Assembly: GCF_907164915.1 (NCBI RefSeq)
Contig: NC_061862.1
Coordinates: 138,561,520-138,625,519, forward strand
From: Impatiens glandulifera
Lineage: Eukaryota; Streptophyta; Magnoliopsida; Ericales; Balsaminaceae
DNA length: 64,000 nt
Direction of reading: 5' to 3'
Below are positions 9,695-19,533 of this stretch, piece by piece. The translations under genes and the position numbers were made by a program. The stretch's first letter is position 1; every line of letters starts with the position of its first letter. The notes below the pieces were generated by a model. That model searched no databases and was not told where the DNA came from. It was given only the letters and a program-made list of their open reading frames with translations.

Positions 9695-10943
9695 TGTTAG
9701 GATCGGGGACGCCCTTGGAGGACCGGGGTGTTTTCCGGTTTCGGTAGGGTGATCGCTTTCAACAACACACAACTCTTTTGGTGATAGTCCGGTTAAAGAC
9801 TATAACCGTTCTCAGCACTGCACAACCTGTCACAGACTCTTGAACCGGGTTCAAGGGCGGAAATGTCTGTTTCAGGTTGAAGCAACGTTTGCGACTTTAG
9901 ATGATGTTTAAGAAGGAGGCGGTTTAGTGAAGGTGAGTGACTGGTTTTAGGAATATGATTAGTTTGCGGTTTTCGTTAAGAAAGCGGGAAATGAAAGCGA
10001 ATGAAAGAACACGAGACAAGGAAATTTGTTTATGGATGTTCGGAGCAAACCCTCCTACGTCACCCCTTCTTCTCAGGTTATGAGAAGGATCTCCACTAAC
10101 TCTTTAGAGTTACAATTACACTTCCGGTCGAGCCCAACTTCGCTACTCGCCGGTTACACCAAAACTCACACTTTGATGTAATACAACAACTCAACACAAT
10201 AACACACAAATGGCTTCCGGTTTTAGGCAAACCGGTTTTTGAATATAAGACTTTATCTCTCTAGAATTTAATGCTTTGATGATTTGCTTTCGTAATCCGT
10301 CACTTGCAGAACTGCATTGAATGAAGACGATCCATCTTCCTTTTATAGCTGAAAGTAGCTAACGGCTACTTTCTTCTCTCTCTTGCGGATTGGTTGATCG
10401 TCATCACGCCTGTTTGCAGAAGGATTGCTTGCACGCTTCAACTTCCTCAACACCTGGCATTCATGCAGGTAGCTCTGAGCATATGATGACATAGCCGGTT
10501 TTAAGATTGATACACGTGTTGAACATCCGCCTCCGGTTGTCAGCATCGGATCAACAAAGCATCATTGCTTTCCTCGCATGCTTCTGATCGGATCCGATCT
10601 TCTTTTATTCTTTCGAGACACGTTTCTTCCGTCATGGTACGTCACTCTTGAGATTTGAATCTTCTGACTTTTGATCTGTACTTTCCAGTTTCTGTGTCTT
10701 TGTGCATTATGATCCGGTTGGAGTGTAATCTTTTGTTCTTCGTTAACCGGTTGCTTTGAGAAGGTGAAGCCGGTTCCTGTGATCTTTTAACTTGATCACT
10801 TGAGGCTGGTTTCTTTGAAGTAGTAGCAACCGGTTTTTGATGCCTCAACCGGTTCCGGTTTGTCAAGTACCTGCACATGAAGATTAATCTCTGTTTAGTT
10901 TGTTTGTCTGGTTCAAAAATTAATCTACTTAATTTTTCTATCA
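9695..10943 (-). repeat. E1 5' LTR (1249 bp)
   Basis: Starts TGTTAGGA and ends CTATCA on the plus strand, giving TG...CA ends with short inverted ends. It abuts the PBS on one side and E3 LTR sequence on the other. It is closely related to the 1255-bp LTRs of E2 but with many small differences, so E1 and E2 are separate insertions rather than a duplicated segment. AACCGG/CCGGTT motifs are frequent. Confidence 0.93.
10341..10347 (-). promoter_or_regulatory. LTR TATA box, E1
   Basis: GCTATAAAAGGAAG on the minus strand, inside the LTR. Transcription would start near 10311, leaving about 615 nt of R-U5 before the PBS. The same box is in both E2 LTRs. Confidence 0.6.
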
Positions 10944-11151
10944 CCATAGGAAGTAGCCACTGACAAAACTCTCCAACACAAACGGGAGACGGTGAAACTG
11001 TTTTAAGGGAACTGTGATTTTACAGGTCTCGGAGCAAACGAGAAGACTTTCTCTTCATCTCATTAAATAATATATTGTATATATTCTATTATCATTGTAT
11101 TGTATTCATATAATATTTATGTGTTATTGTTACGAGATAAGATTACCAACA
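10944..11151 (+). repeat. E3 5' LTR, 3' portion
   Basis: Matches 29624-29830 of the 3' LTR, including the ACACAAACGGGAGACGGTGA block and the ATTACCAACA end. The rest was displaced by insertion of E1. The leader after it ends in TTTTGTTTCAG just before the gag ATG, which resembles a 3' splice site. Confidence 0.85.
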
Positions 11152-11215
11152 ATCGTAAAACAATCTCATATTACTTATCTTAAATTTTTACACGTTTCTG
11201 GTTTTGTTTCAGAAA

Positions 11216-11750
11216 TGACTACCGAAATATCTACTCCCAACATGAGGATGTCGGTTCTCGCTAACCATCTGGATAAGCTAGAAAAGTTTGATGGCTCAAA
11301 CTTTAAGCGATGGTAGTAGAAGATGTTCTTCAACCTCACGACCTTGAGTCTCTCGTGATTCCTCACGGAGGATCCTCCCACTCTTAAAATTGATGAGCCA
11401 GACGTGGCTTCATCATCGGATGCAAACGTGCATCCGAAAGTTGATGTGCAAGCGGCTTCGGTCATTGATGCTTGAAACCATTCAAATTTTTATGTAGAAA
11501 TTACGTATTGATTGGTTTGTCGAATTCATTGTACAATGTGTATAGTAAAAATAATACGGCCAAAGAACTATGATAATCTCTTGAACGTAAGTACAAAACC
11601 GAAGATGCAGGTGCAAAAAAGTTTATGGACGGTTGATTTTTTTGGACTACAAAATGGTAGATTCAAGACTGGTCATTAAACAAGTTCAAGAGATCCAAGT
11701 TATTTTACACGAAATTCATGTCGAGAGTATGAATTTGGGAGAAACTTATA
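11216..11750 (+). pseudogene. gag: E3 gag pseudogene, 5' part
   Basis: The first 33 codons (11216-11316) read as a copia Gag N-terminus (LDKLEKFDGSNFKRW) and then stop. Further Gag-like pieces follow in shifting frames, including KTEDAGAKKF and a stretch reading LDYKMVDSRLVIKQVQEIQVILHEIH (11638-11730), typical of plant copia Gag. The frame is interrupted after 11750 by a solo-LTR-containing insert and resumes at about 13390. Confidence 0.75.
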
Positions 11751-11824
11751 AGATCGACGTAATCGATAGAGACGGGGGTCTGGCTATTGATGACGACTTC
11801 GGACAAACAATTTGATATAAATCC

Positions 11825-13390
11825 TGTTAGGGATTTAAATCACTTTCTATTCTTCACAAACCCTTGCAAACTCTTGAACGATTCAACTGCGGAAATATTT
11901 GCTTAGGTTTGAAGTTAAGAACCAAAAATGAAAAGATGACAGAATGAAAAGACACATCAGTCTGTTTATGGATGTTCGGAGCAAACTCTTCTACGTCACC
12001 CCTTCTTCCAACCACCAAAAGGATTCACTATACTTTTTTGAGGATCAAATACAGTTTGCACAGATAGCTCACTGTTCAACAGAACAGACTCTGTTCAACT
12101 TACAATATGATGAAGAATATCACTCAGCTAAAATAATGCTTTGATTCTAACTCTCTCTTGATAAACACATAGTAAAGCAAGAAAGTAGTTCTTCAATCTG
12201 CAGTAATTCTATTCAATAGTAGTTTTTCAGCAATTATATCTGATTGATCGATCATTCATCCGTGGTCCTTGAAGATCTTTAAATAAGGAGCCGGTACCAA
12301 CGGTCAAATCTTATATAATGACACATGGAGAGCTTCCATTGGAATGCCTCCATAGTACACAACAGACTCTAAGCACCAGGATCGCGGTCGTACCAATCTG
12401 GTAGTGCGCCAAATATACTTCTAGGATATTCCTGCAAAAACATGTAGTGGGAAGAATATTTGCTTACATGGCATTAATCAATTGGTTGCAACTGGCTATC
12501 GTACTGATCTTCACTGGAAAGTGGAGCAGGAGTAGCGTACAGCTAGTTGATCGTAGGTAGACGTGTTCTAGCTTCAAGCAACTACTTTAAGCTTGGCATT
12601 TGACGTATTTCCCTTAGACGACCTCGTCTAATGAAATTAGACGCCCACGTCTAATCGCAGGATCCATTAGACCACCTGGTCTAATGAGATTAGATGACAC
12701 ATCTAATTACGGTTCCCTTCAGACCAATCTGAAGGAGTTAAACTACACGTCTAACTTTCATTAGTTAGACTGCACGTCTAACTATACATCCCTTCAGACT
12801 AATCTGAAGGAGTTAGACTGCACGTCTAACTCTCATACGTTAGACTGCACGTCTAACTACATCTCTATTAGACTACACGTCTAACTACATCTGTTAGACT
12901 ACATGTCTAACTACGTATCCGTTAGACTGCACATCTAACTACATCTGTTAGACTGCACGTTTAACTACGTCAGTTAGACTGCACGTCTAACTACGTCTCT
13001 ATTAGACTGCACGTCTAACTACATCTATTAGACTGCACGTCTAACTACGTATCTGTTAGACTGTACGTTTAACTATGTTTATTAGACTACACGTCTAACT
13101 ATGTCTGTTAGACTGTACGTCTAACTACGTCCGTTAGACTGCACGTCTAACTACGTCCGTTAGACTGCACATCTAACTACGTATCTGTTAGACTACACGT
13201 CTAACTCAATGCATCTAATGCCTAATCAGTCTAATGAACCTCATTAAGACTTAGTGTAATATAACCTGTTTTCGATACAACTGCACCAAAAACAATTAGA
13301 TGGCTTATATTGAATTTTATATACATCAAATCAACAAAATTCTAATAGTCAAACTACTTTGACACTTAGTCAAAATAATTTGACCCAACA
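11825..13390 (-). repeat. Solo LTR of an E1/E2-related family inside E3 gag
   Basis: TGTTAGGG ... CCCAACA ends. At 11967-12011 it shares the block GATGTTCGGAGCAAACTC...TACGTCACCCCTTCTT with the E1/E2 LTRs in the same orientation. No PBS or polypurine tract adjoins it. No clear 5-bp target duplication is seen. About 75 bp upstream (11750-11824) belong neither to gag nor clearly to the LTR. It contains a large palindrome minisatellite. Confidence 0.7.
12618..13206. repeat. Minisatellite of about 20 palindromic units
   Basis: About 20 imperfect copies of GTTAGACTGCACGTCTAAC, each a dyad (TTAGAC / GTCTAA around a 5-nt centre), spaced roughly 25-35 nt. Units carry an ACGT core (CACGTC). First units are more divergent (TTAGACCACCTGGTCTAA), later ones more uniform, suggesting local expansion. 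Confidence 0.9.
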
Positions 13391-14430
13391 AAAACTTTCC
13401 AAGAAGCGACTATTATTGAGAATTTGTCACCGCCTTGGAACAATTTCAAGAACTACCTTAAGAATAAGCGAAAGAAGATGAACATAAAAGACTTAATGAT
13501 TCGTCTATGCATTGAAGAGTAAACTAAAATCACCTCAAAGAAATACTTTAGCCGCCACTTTGAAAGATATGGGATTGGTTGATGTGATTCTTGGAATCAA
13601 AGTGATTAGAAGATCGGAATGGATAGTTCTAAGTCAATCACATTATGTGGATAAGATCCTTGAAAAATTTAACAAGGTTGATTATGTGTTGGCTAAGACT
13701 CTGATAGATACGAGTCAACATCTACCTAAAAATCGCAGGGAGAGAGTTTTTCTCAATTAGAATATTCTTGAATAATTGGGAGTCTAATGTACATAATAAA
13801 TTGTACAAGACTAGATATAGCCTATGCAGTAAGAAAACTAAGTAGACACACGAGTAATTCGGGTAATAATCATTGAAAAGTCATTATACAATTACTTAGA
13901 TATTTAAGAAATACTTGTGATTATGGTATGCACTACACGAGACATCCTGTTGTTATTGAAGGGTACACTAATACTAATTGAATTTCAGATATGAAAGACT
14001 CTAAGTCAACAAGTGGATATATATTTACCCTTGTAGGTGAATCTATATCTTAGAAATCTTCTAAACAAACTGTTATTGCTAGTTCCACGATGGAATCTGA
14101 ATTTATATCTCTTCACAAATGTGGTGAAGAAGTTGAATGGCTACATCTATTCTTAGAAGATATTCCAATGTGGTATAAGCCCGTACCAACAATTTCTATT
14201 CATTGTGATAGTTAATCTACGATCGAACGAGCTAAGAGTCATATGTATAATGGTAAGTCTAGACACATACGTCGTGTACATAATACTATTAGACAATTAC
14301 TCTCTACTTGAATTATCTCAATTGATTACGTAATATCAAAAGATAATATTGTGGATCTGCTAACTAAATGGTTAAATAGAGAGTTGGTGTTAAAGTCCTC
14401 ACAAGGAATGAGACTTAAACCTACAATAAG
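13391..14430 (+). pseudogene. pol: E3 gag remnant joined to RT/RNase H pseudogene
   Basis: 13393-13505 reads as Gag C-terminal sequence (TIIENLSPPWNNFKNYLKNK). Directly afterwards 13512-13760 reads as late RT (LKDMGLVDVILGIKV, LSQSHYVDKILEKF), then RNase H (SDMKDSKSTSGYIF, SSKQTVIASSTMESEF, SKDNIVDLLTKW) to about 14430. Zinc knuckle, protease, integrase and most of RT are missing, so an internal deletion joined gag to the end of RT. Several in-frame stops are present. Confidence 0.85.
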
Positions 14431-14571
14431 TTAGTATTAAGGGAAACCCAACCTAAGATGACTGGAGATCCCCAAAACTAGGTTCAATGAGACAACCTAA
14501 TTGTACTAAACTTGGTAGATTACTATGGGTAAAAAATCCTACAATAAAATAGTATTTTAGGAAAGGATAAG
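14431..14571 (+). other. E3 3' untranslated sequence before the E2 insertion
   Basis: Non-coding remainder after the RNase H stop region; continues at 28595 on the other side of E2. No feature of its own seen. Confidence 0.5.
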
Positions 14572-14576
14572 CACAC
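14572..14576. repeat. Target-site duplication of E2, left copy (CACAC)
   Basis: CACAC immediately before the TG of the LTR at 14577, repeated exactly at 28590-28594 after the other LTR. Confidence 0.92.
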
Positions 14577-15831
14577 TGTTAGGATCGGGGACGCCCTTGG
14601 AGGACCGGGGTTGTATTTTCCGGTTTTGAAGTAAGGGAGGCCGCTTACGACAACACACACACCTTGGTGATAGTCCGGTTAAAGACTAAAACCGTTCTCA
14701 GCACTGCACAACCTGTCACAGACTCTTGAACCGGTGTTCAAGGGCGGAAGTGTCTGTTTCAGGTTGAAGCAACGTTTGCGACTTTTAGATGATGTTTAAG
14801 GAGGAGGATGTTTAATGAAAATGAGTGACCGGTTTTGGAAGTATGATTTGTTTGCGGTTTTCGGTAAGATAGCGGGAAATGAAAGCGAAATGAAAGAACA
14901 CAAGACACAGAATTTGTTTATGGATGTTCGGAGCAAACCCTCCTACGTCACCCCTTCTTCTCAAGTTATGAGAAGGATCTCCACTAACTCTTTAGAGTTA
15001 CAATTTACACTTCCGGTCGAGCCCAACTTCGCTACTCGCCGGTTACACCAAACTCACACTTTGATGTAATACAACACAACACAATAATCACACACAAGGA
15101 TTTCCGGTTTTAGGCAAACCGGTTTTAGAACATAAAACTTTATCTCTCTAGAATTTAATGCTTTGATACTTTGTTTTCGTAATCCGTCACTTGCAGAACT
15201 TTCATTTAATGAAGACGATCCATCTTCCTTTTATAGCTGAAAGTAGCTAACGGCTACTTTCTTCTCTCTCTTGCGGATTGGTTGATCATTAGCACGCCTG
15301 TTTGCAGAAGGGTTGCTTGCACGCTTCAACTTCCTCAACACCTGGCGTTCATGCAGGTGACTCTGAGCGGATGATGACATAACCGGTTTTCAGATTGATA
15401 CACGTGTTGAACATCCGCTTCCGGTCGTCAGCATCGGATCACCAAAGCATCATTGCTTTCCTCCCATGCTTCTGATCGGATCCGATCTTCTTTTATCTTT
15501 TCGAGACACGTTTCCTCCGTCATAGTACGTCACTCTTGAGATTTGAATCTTCCGACTTTTGATCTGTACTTTCCGGTTTCTGTGTCTTTGTGCATTATGA
15601 TCCGGTTGAAGTGTATTCTTCTATCTTGGCTAACCGGTTGCTTGAGAAAGTGAGGCCGGTTCCTGTGATCATTTGTCTTGATCACTTGAAGCCGGTTTCT
15701 TTGATATGATAGCAGCTGGTTATTGATGCACGATTTCCGGTTCCGGTTTGTTCAGTGCCTGCACATGAAGTTTAATTTCTGTTTAGTTTGTCTGGCCGGT
15801 TCCAAAATTAATCTACTTAATTTTCCTATCA
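14577..15831 (-). repeat. E2 3' LTR (1255 bp)
   Basis: TGTTAGGATC ... CCTATCA, same length as and apparently identical to 27335-28589. TATA box on the minus strand at 15229-15235. Preceded, in element orientation, by the polypurine tract AAAAAGGGAGAAAT. Confidence 0.96.
15229..15235 (-). promoter_or_regulatory. TATA box in E2 3' LTR
   Basis: GCTATAAAAGGAAG on the minus strand. Because this is the 3' LTR, the box points into flanking E3 sequence. Confidence 0.55.
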
Positions 15832-15987
15832 ATTTCTCCCTTTTTGATTATTTAGAATAAATATTCAAAAATTGTAATGTGTGGCCGGTTTTAAGAAAAT
15901 TAACTTACTTAATTTTTCTATCAATTTCTCCCTTTTTGATTATTTAGAATAAATATTCAAAACTTGTAATGTATGGCCGGTTTTAAA
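15806..15987 (-). repeat. Tandemly duplicated LTR-edge/polypurine module
   Basis: Two copies of a roughly 92-bp unit comprising the last 25 bp of the LTR, the polypurine tract and about 50 bp of 3' UTR: one at the real LTR edge (PPT at 15832-15846) and one internal (PPT at 15924-15938). The second copy again has TTTTTCTATCA directly before the tract, so it mimics an LTR boundary. Confidence 0.85.
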
Positions 15988-16190
15988 GATTTTGTTTGAG
16001 AGAAATGTGTTTGAAAAACATGTGTTTGATTTTTGAACAGTGTATGTTTTGAAAAATACAAGAGGTCGGTGAACATGTATGTTTTGGAAACATAAAAAGT
16101 ATGTTTGAAAAATATAGAAGTTAGCAAAAGAAACCAAGTTCCGAAACACATCAAAAACATAATTGTTCAAAGTAATAATAAAAATAGAGT

Positions 16191-19025
16191 TTAAGACTTG
16201 GATGATCCCCCCTTGTCTTGCTCTTTTTCAAGCACTTTGTCCAGACGTTTCCTTGCTTCTTCTGTTCTTGCTCTTTGCTCTCTAGCACGTCTGTCAGCAT
16301 CTATCACCACACCTGCCCACACACTTGTATGGCCGGGGACCTTTTTCCTAAGATTGAAGTTGGCACAAGCTGGTTTTGGCGGTGGACGAGGTTGGACAGT
16401 CAAAGGTCTGCAGCTTGGATTTGCGGTGGATTCTCCGGTTGACCTTCTTTTCCGTCTGTTGAGTTCCTCCGAGTCTTCTTCTTCTTCTTCATCCAGCGGT
16501 TCCGCATTCAGTCCAACCGGTTCGGCTGTCTTCAATTCTGCCCTTCTTAACACTTCTTTAACCGCGCTTCGTTTCTTCTTGTTCCGAGTACTCATGGAAT
16601 GAGATGATTGACCCTGTACCGGTTCCTGAGCGTTTGCCTGCTCCTCTTCATTGCATTGTTGGGCCAACTCATGATCCTTGTCTTCAAGTTCCTTCTGAAC
16701 CCGTTCTCTTTCAATCTCTTCTTCTTGCAACTTCCGAGCGGTTTCAGCGTCTTTTTCGATTTGAGTTTGTGTTGATCCGACTTGAACTTTGGACATTTCA
16801 CCGATCTGGATTGCCATTGCTTGCAGCATATCCAGAAGTGGAGCGGTTGCGGTTTCGACAGACTTGAAGATCATGACTTGGACCGTTGTTTGCATAGTTG
16901 TATCCATCATAGCTTGTAGAGAGTTTACCATTTTGTCTTCAGCTGCTGAGATCCTTTCTTCGGTTACCGCCTTGAAGTTCCCCAGGCATGAATTAACGGT
17001 TTCCGCCACTGCTTGCTTAATCTGATCGATGTCCAGAGCTTTGATATGTTGAGCGGTTTCTTGTTCCGGATTTTCAGATGTGCCGGATGTTTCCCCATTA
17101 AGAAAGAAAGGTCTACTTTGATATTGCTCAGGATTATTGAATTGACGCTTGCAGGTATCCCACCATTTATTATCAAGGCGTTCATAGCTTTGCACAAGCC
17201 GTTCTCGTACTCCAATAAATCGCTCCGCCATCTTCATTTCAATCGGTTCCAGCTCTTTTCCTTGGATTTCTTGAAATGCATTCTCAACAGCCTGTAACCG
17301 CACGTTCTCAAGAATTACTGGAGCTTTGCTCATTGCCGGTTGAATTAGTTGGGTGTTGGCTAACTCGAGTGCCTGTTCTTCTAACTGGATGAGTGCGTCC
17401 CATTGCTTGTTTCCTCTGAAACCTGGAAGCATGTCGGATAGTTTGGTCTCACTTCGGAGCCTCACCCACCGAATATATGGAGCCAACGCTTCACTTGCAC
17501 CCTTATTCATATCTTGAATAAATTCATCGAACAACTCATTTTCTTGCTCTAACGTATACGGGTATTCTTCTCCGGTTGTGGCTTCAGTCTGGGGGTCGAC
17601 CTGCAATGTGCCCGTTCCGGTTTCAGTTTCTTCAATCATAATGCCCTTGCCTTTATCTGCCTGAGAAGGGCCTTCTGGAACTTCCTTGTCTCCTGCGGAA
17701 CCGGAAGGTTCCCTTTCTTCAATATTTCCCTCCTGAGCCGGAGGTGCATCTTCAGTTGACTTGGTCGTCTCATCGACCGGTTGGATTTCTGGTTGATCAG
17801 GTACTTCATCCTGATTTTCTGGGTTCCGACGACTAGAAACGTCGTCTTCTTCGGTTTCTTTAGTGATCTCTTGGACCACATTCTGAATAGCTTCTGAAGT
17901 GTTCAAGCCCACTTCGGCTAACACTTCATCGGCTTGCTTGCTTGGGGACTTGGAGGTTGCAGAATCAACGTTTCTCTCTGCTTCCTCCATTGGATTTGAT
18001 TTGTTCTCCTCGCTCCCCGAAGATTCGGTTTGCTTTGGAGAATCAGATGGAATAAGAGTTGGAACAACGGTATTGATGGGAATTGGTTGGAATATCTCTG
18101 CGGTTCTTTCAGGAGGATTGTCCGAGGAAAGCGTTCTCTCGGAGTCCGCAGGTTTCTTCGAGCTCTTCTTTGCTGATACCTTCTTCCTTCTTTTTGGTTC
18201 TGGTTGAGCTTCTGCCTCAGCCGCTTTTCTGGACGGTTTCTTTTGACGTTTTTCTTCTTCAACCGGAACCGATGAGCTGGCTCCCTTGGATGACTTTGAT
18301 TTTGCGGTTTTCGGCTTGATCGTCTTCTCCGGTTTTTCTGCCACTGACTCAGAGTCAAGGATGTTGGATATCGGAAGCGGTACGCCTTCACCTAGTTCCA
18401 CATTCAGGAACTCAAGAATCTTCACGATTTGCATAGCATAGGCCTGCACCCGGCCTTCTTTCTTGATTATCACTTGACAGAATTCTTCGTACAGCACGTA
18501 ACCCCAGTCCACCTTATCGCCGCGGACGATGGCTAACAACATTCTTAGCTTAAACTTTGTAAGATTGTCGAAGTTACCTCCCCTTCCTTGGAGCGATTTG
18601 GAGATGACGGTCACTAACCATCTGTATTCCGGTTTCAACTTGATTCTCCGGCTGCTGTGGAGCACCAGGTCCTGACCTGAAAGGGATACAACCAACCGGG
18701 CAGCATTTGATTCTGCGTCGGTTAAGTCGAATTTCAAGTCCGAGCCTGTGTTGGGTAGACCGAGAGCCTCCGCGAAAATTTCTTCAGTTATAAGAACCGC
18801 CTTCCCGTTGACGGTAGCCGATATTTTTCTCTTCAACAGTGTCGCCGTCGCCAAGAACTCCGTCACCGCCGCCGGATAGAGGGTGAACGGACCGGAGAGG
18901 AACTTCTCCAACCCAGAATCTCGAAGGAGTTGAAGAACAGCTTTGTTCTTGTCTTCAGCGTGCTGGTCGATGTCTTCAAAATCAACCTGCAACATCCATT
19001 GAAACGGGGCTTTGCCTAGATCCAT
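16191..19025 (-). CDS. Accessory ORF3 of E2, 944 residues
   Basis: Intact ORF. Residues 1-225: the domain common to the three accessory proteins (DFEDI at 15-19, SGLEKFL at 37-43, VDWGY at 172-176, YAMQI at 196-200). Residues 230-295: basic, with PEPKRRKK near 276, a likely nuclear signal. About 300-500: acidic, low complexity. About 505-660: a second, more ordered part including PYIRWVRLRS and paired tryptophans. About 780-830: charged heptad-rich sequence (DAETARKLQEEE) likely to form a coiled coil. The tail 905-944 is again highly charged. No membrane segment or signal peptide. It is preceded by its own TATA box and followed by the polypurine modules. Function unknown; a DNA- or RNA-associated structural or regulatory protein is conceivable but unproven. 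Confidence 0.9.
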   Translation of the reverse strand: MDLGKAPFQWMLQVDFEDIDQHAEDKNKAVLQLLRDSGLEKFLSGPFTLYPAAVTEFLATATLLKRKISATVNGKAVLITEEIFAEALGLPNTGSDLKFDLTDAESNAARLVVSLSGQDLVLHSSRRIKLKPEYRWLVTVISKSLQGRGGNFDNLTKFKLRMLLAIVRGDKVDWGYVLYEEFCQVIIKKEGRVQAYAMQIVKILEFLNVELGEGVPLPISNILDSESVAEKPEKTIKPKTAKSKSSKGASSSVPVEEEKRQKKPSRKAAEAEAQPEPKRRKKVSAKKSSKKPADSERTLSSDNPPERTAEIFQPIPINTVVPTLIPSDSPKQTESSGSEENKSNPMEEAERNVDSATSKSPSKQADEVLAEVGLNTSEAIQNVVQEITKETEEDDVSSRRNPENQDEVPDQPEIQPVDETTKSTEDAPPAQEGNIEEREPSGSAGDKEVPEGPSQADKGKGIMIEETETGTGTLQVDPQTEATTGEEYPYTLEQENELFDEFIQDMNKGASEALAPYIRWVRLRSETKLSDMLPGFRGNKQWDALIQLEEQALELANTQLIQPAMSKAPVILENVRLQAVENAFQEIQGKELEPIEMKMAERFIGVRERLVQSYERLDNKWWDTCKRQFNNPEQYQSRPFFLNGETSGTSENPEQETAQHIKALDIDQIKQAVAETVNSCLGNFKAVTEERISAAEDKMVNSLQAMMDTTMQTTVQVMIFKSVETATAPLLDMLQAMAIQIGEMSKVQVGSTQTQIEKDAETARKLQEEEIERERVQKELEDKDHELAQQCNEEEQANAQEPVQGQSSHSMSTRNKKKRSAVKEVLRRAELKTAEPVGLNAEPLDEEEEEDSEELNRRKRRSTGESTANPSCRPLTVQPRPPPKPACANFNLRKKVPGHTSVWAGVVIDADRRAREQRARTEEARKRLDKVLEKEQDKGGSSKS

Positions 19026-19138
19026 TGATGATTTTTGATGAAAAGATGAAGATTGATGATGATCGGAGAGAGAGAATCTTTGAAGTTCTGGAAATCTTTA
19101 GAGAGAGAAAGCGCATGTGTTGAATGAACTGTCTTGAG

Positions 19139-19204
19139 TTTATATAGGTGGCGGTTCCAGGCAGTTTTGAAGATGAACCGTCACTTTGGAGTTTTTGGCG
19201 CCAA
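19139..19204 (-). promoter_or_regulatory. Putative promoter of E2 ORF3: TATA box plus E2F-like palindrome
   Basis: TATATAAA at 19146-19139, about 114 nt upstream of the ATG; TTGGCGCCAA at 19195-19204, about 50 bp further upstream, in the context TTTTTGGCGCCAATTTTCCC. Spacing matches E1. Confidence 0.6.
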
Positions 19205-19533
19205 TTTTCCCTCCAAAAGTTACTGCCGTAACTTTGGGCGGTAAAGGCTGATTTTGATGGGCGGTAAATTTTGAAAGGTAAAACCATGGGCGGTTATGAT
19301 TTTCAGATTTTCATTTTTGCTTGAGATTTCGGTTTTTGTTACATCTTGTTAACCGGAATTTGTGAAGTTAACTTTAAGTTTGAGTATGAGTTAGAGAAAC
19401 CGGAATGAAACAATGAGAATGAAAAATTGAAAGACTAAAATATTTCATTGATATAAGAAAGAAGAGACATAATAGCGGTTCTGGTCGTACAACAAAATGA
19501 CCAGAAACCGGAAACGAGAATACAGAAAGAGGT

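Larger units (their letters stand above)
1..10943 (-). mobile_element. E1: Sirevirus-type Ty1/copia retrotransposon with three accessory ORFs, truncated by window start
   Basis: Read on the minus strand the order is 5' LTR (10943-9695), primer binding site, gag, pol (protease, integrase, reverse transcriptase, RNase H), then ORF1, ORF2 and ORF3, which runs off the window. The 3' LTR must lie outside: by comparison with E2 (offset about 17.65 kb) it would start some 1.8 kb before base 1. Integrase before RT makes it copia; the sequence style of integrase and RT and the presence of ORFs after pol fit the Sirevirus (Maximus/SIRE) lineage, which is a family-level inference. The pol frame is broken once. 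The 5' LTR edge sits inside the LTR of an older copia element (E3). Confidence 0.93.

Noticed and set aside
9653..9772. Longer gag start inside the LTR (and the equivalent at 27294-27416)
   Set aside because: The extension crosses the PBS and LTR end and its protein sequence differs completely between E1 and E2; only MVGSMTH onward is conserved.
12618..13206. CRISPR-like array
   Set aside because: Repeats are palindromic, spacers are short and repeat-like, no cas genes, and the context is a plant LTR.
16191..19025. Envelope-like protein call for ORF3
   Set aside because: No signal peptide, no hydrophobic segment and no cleavage-site pattern visible; composition is highly charged.
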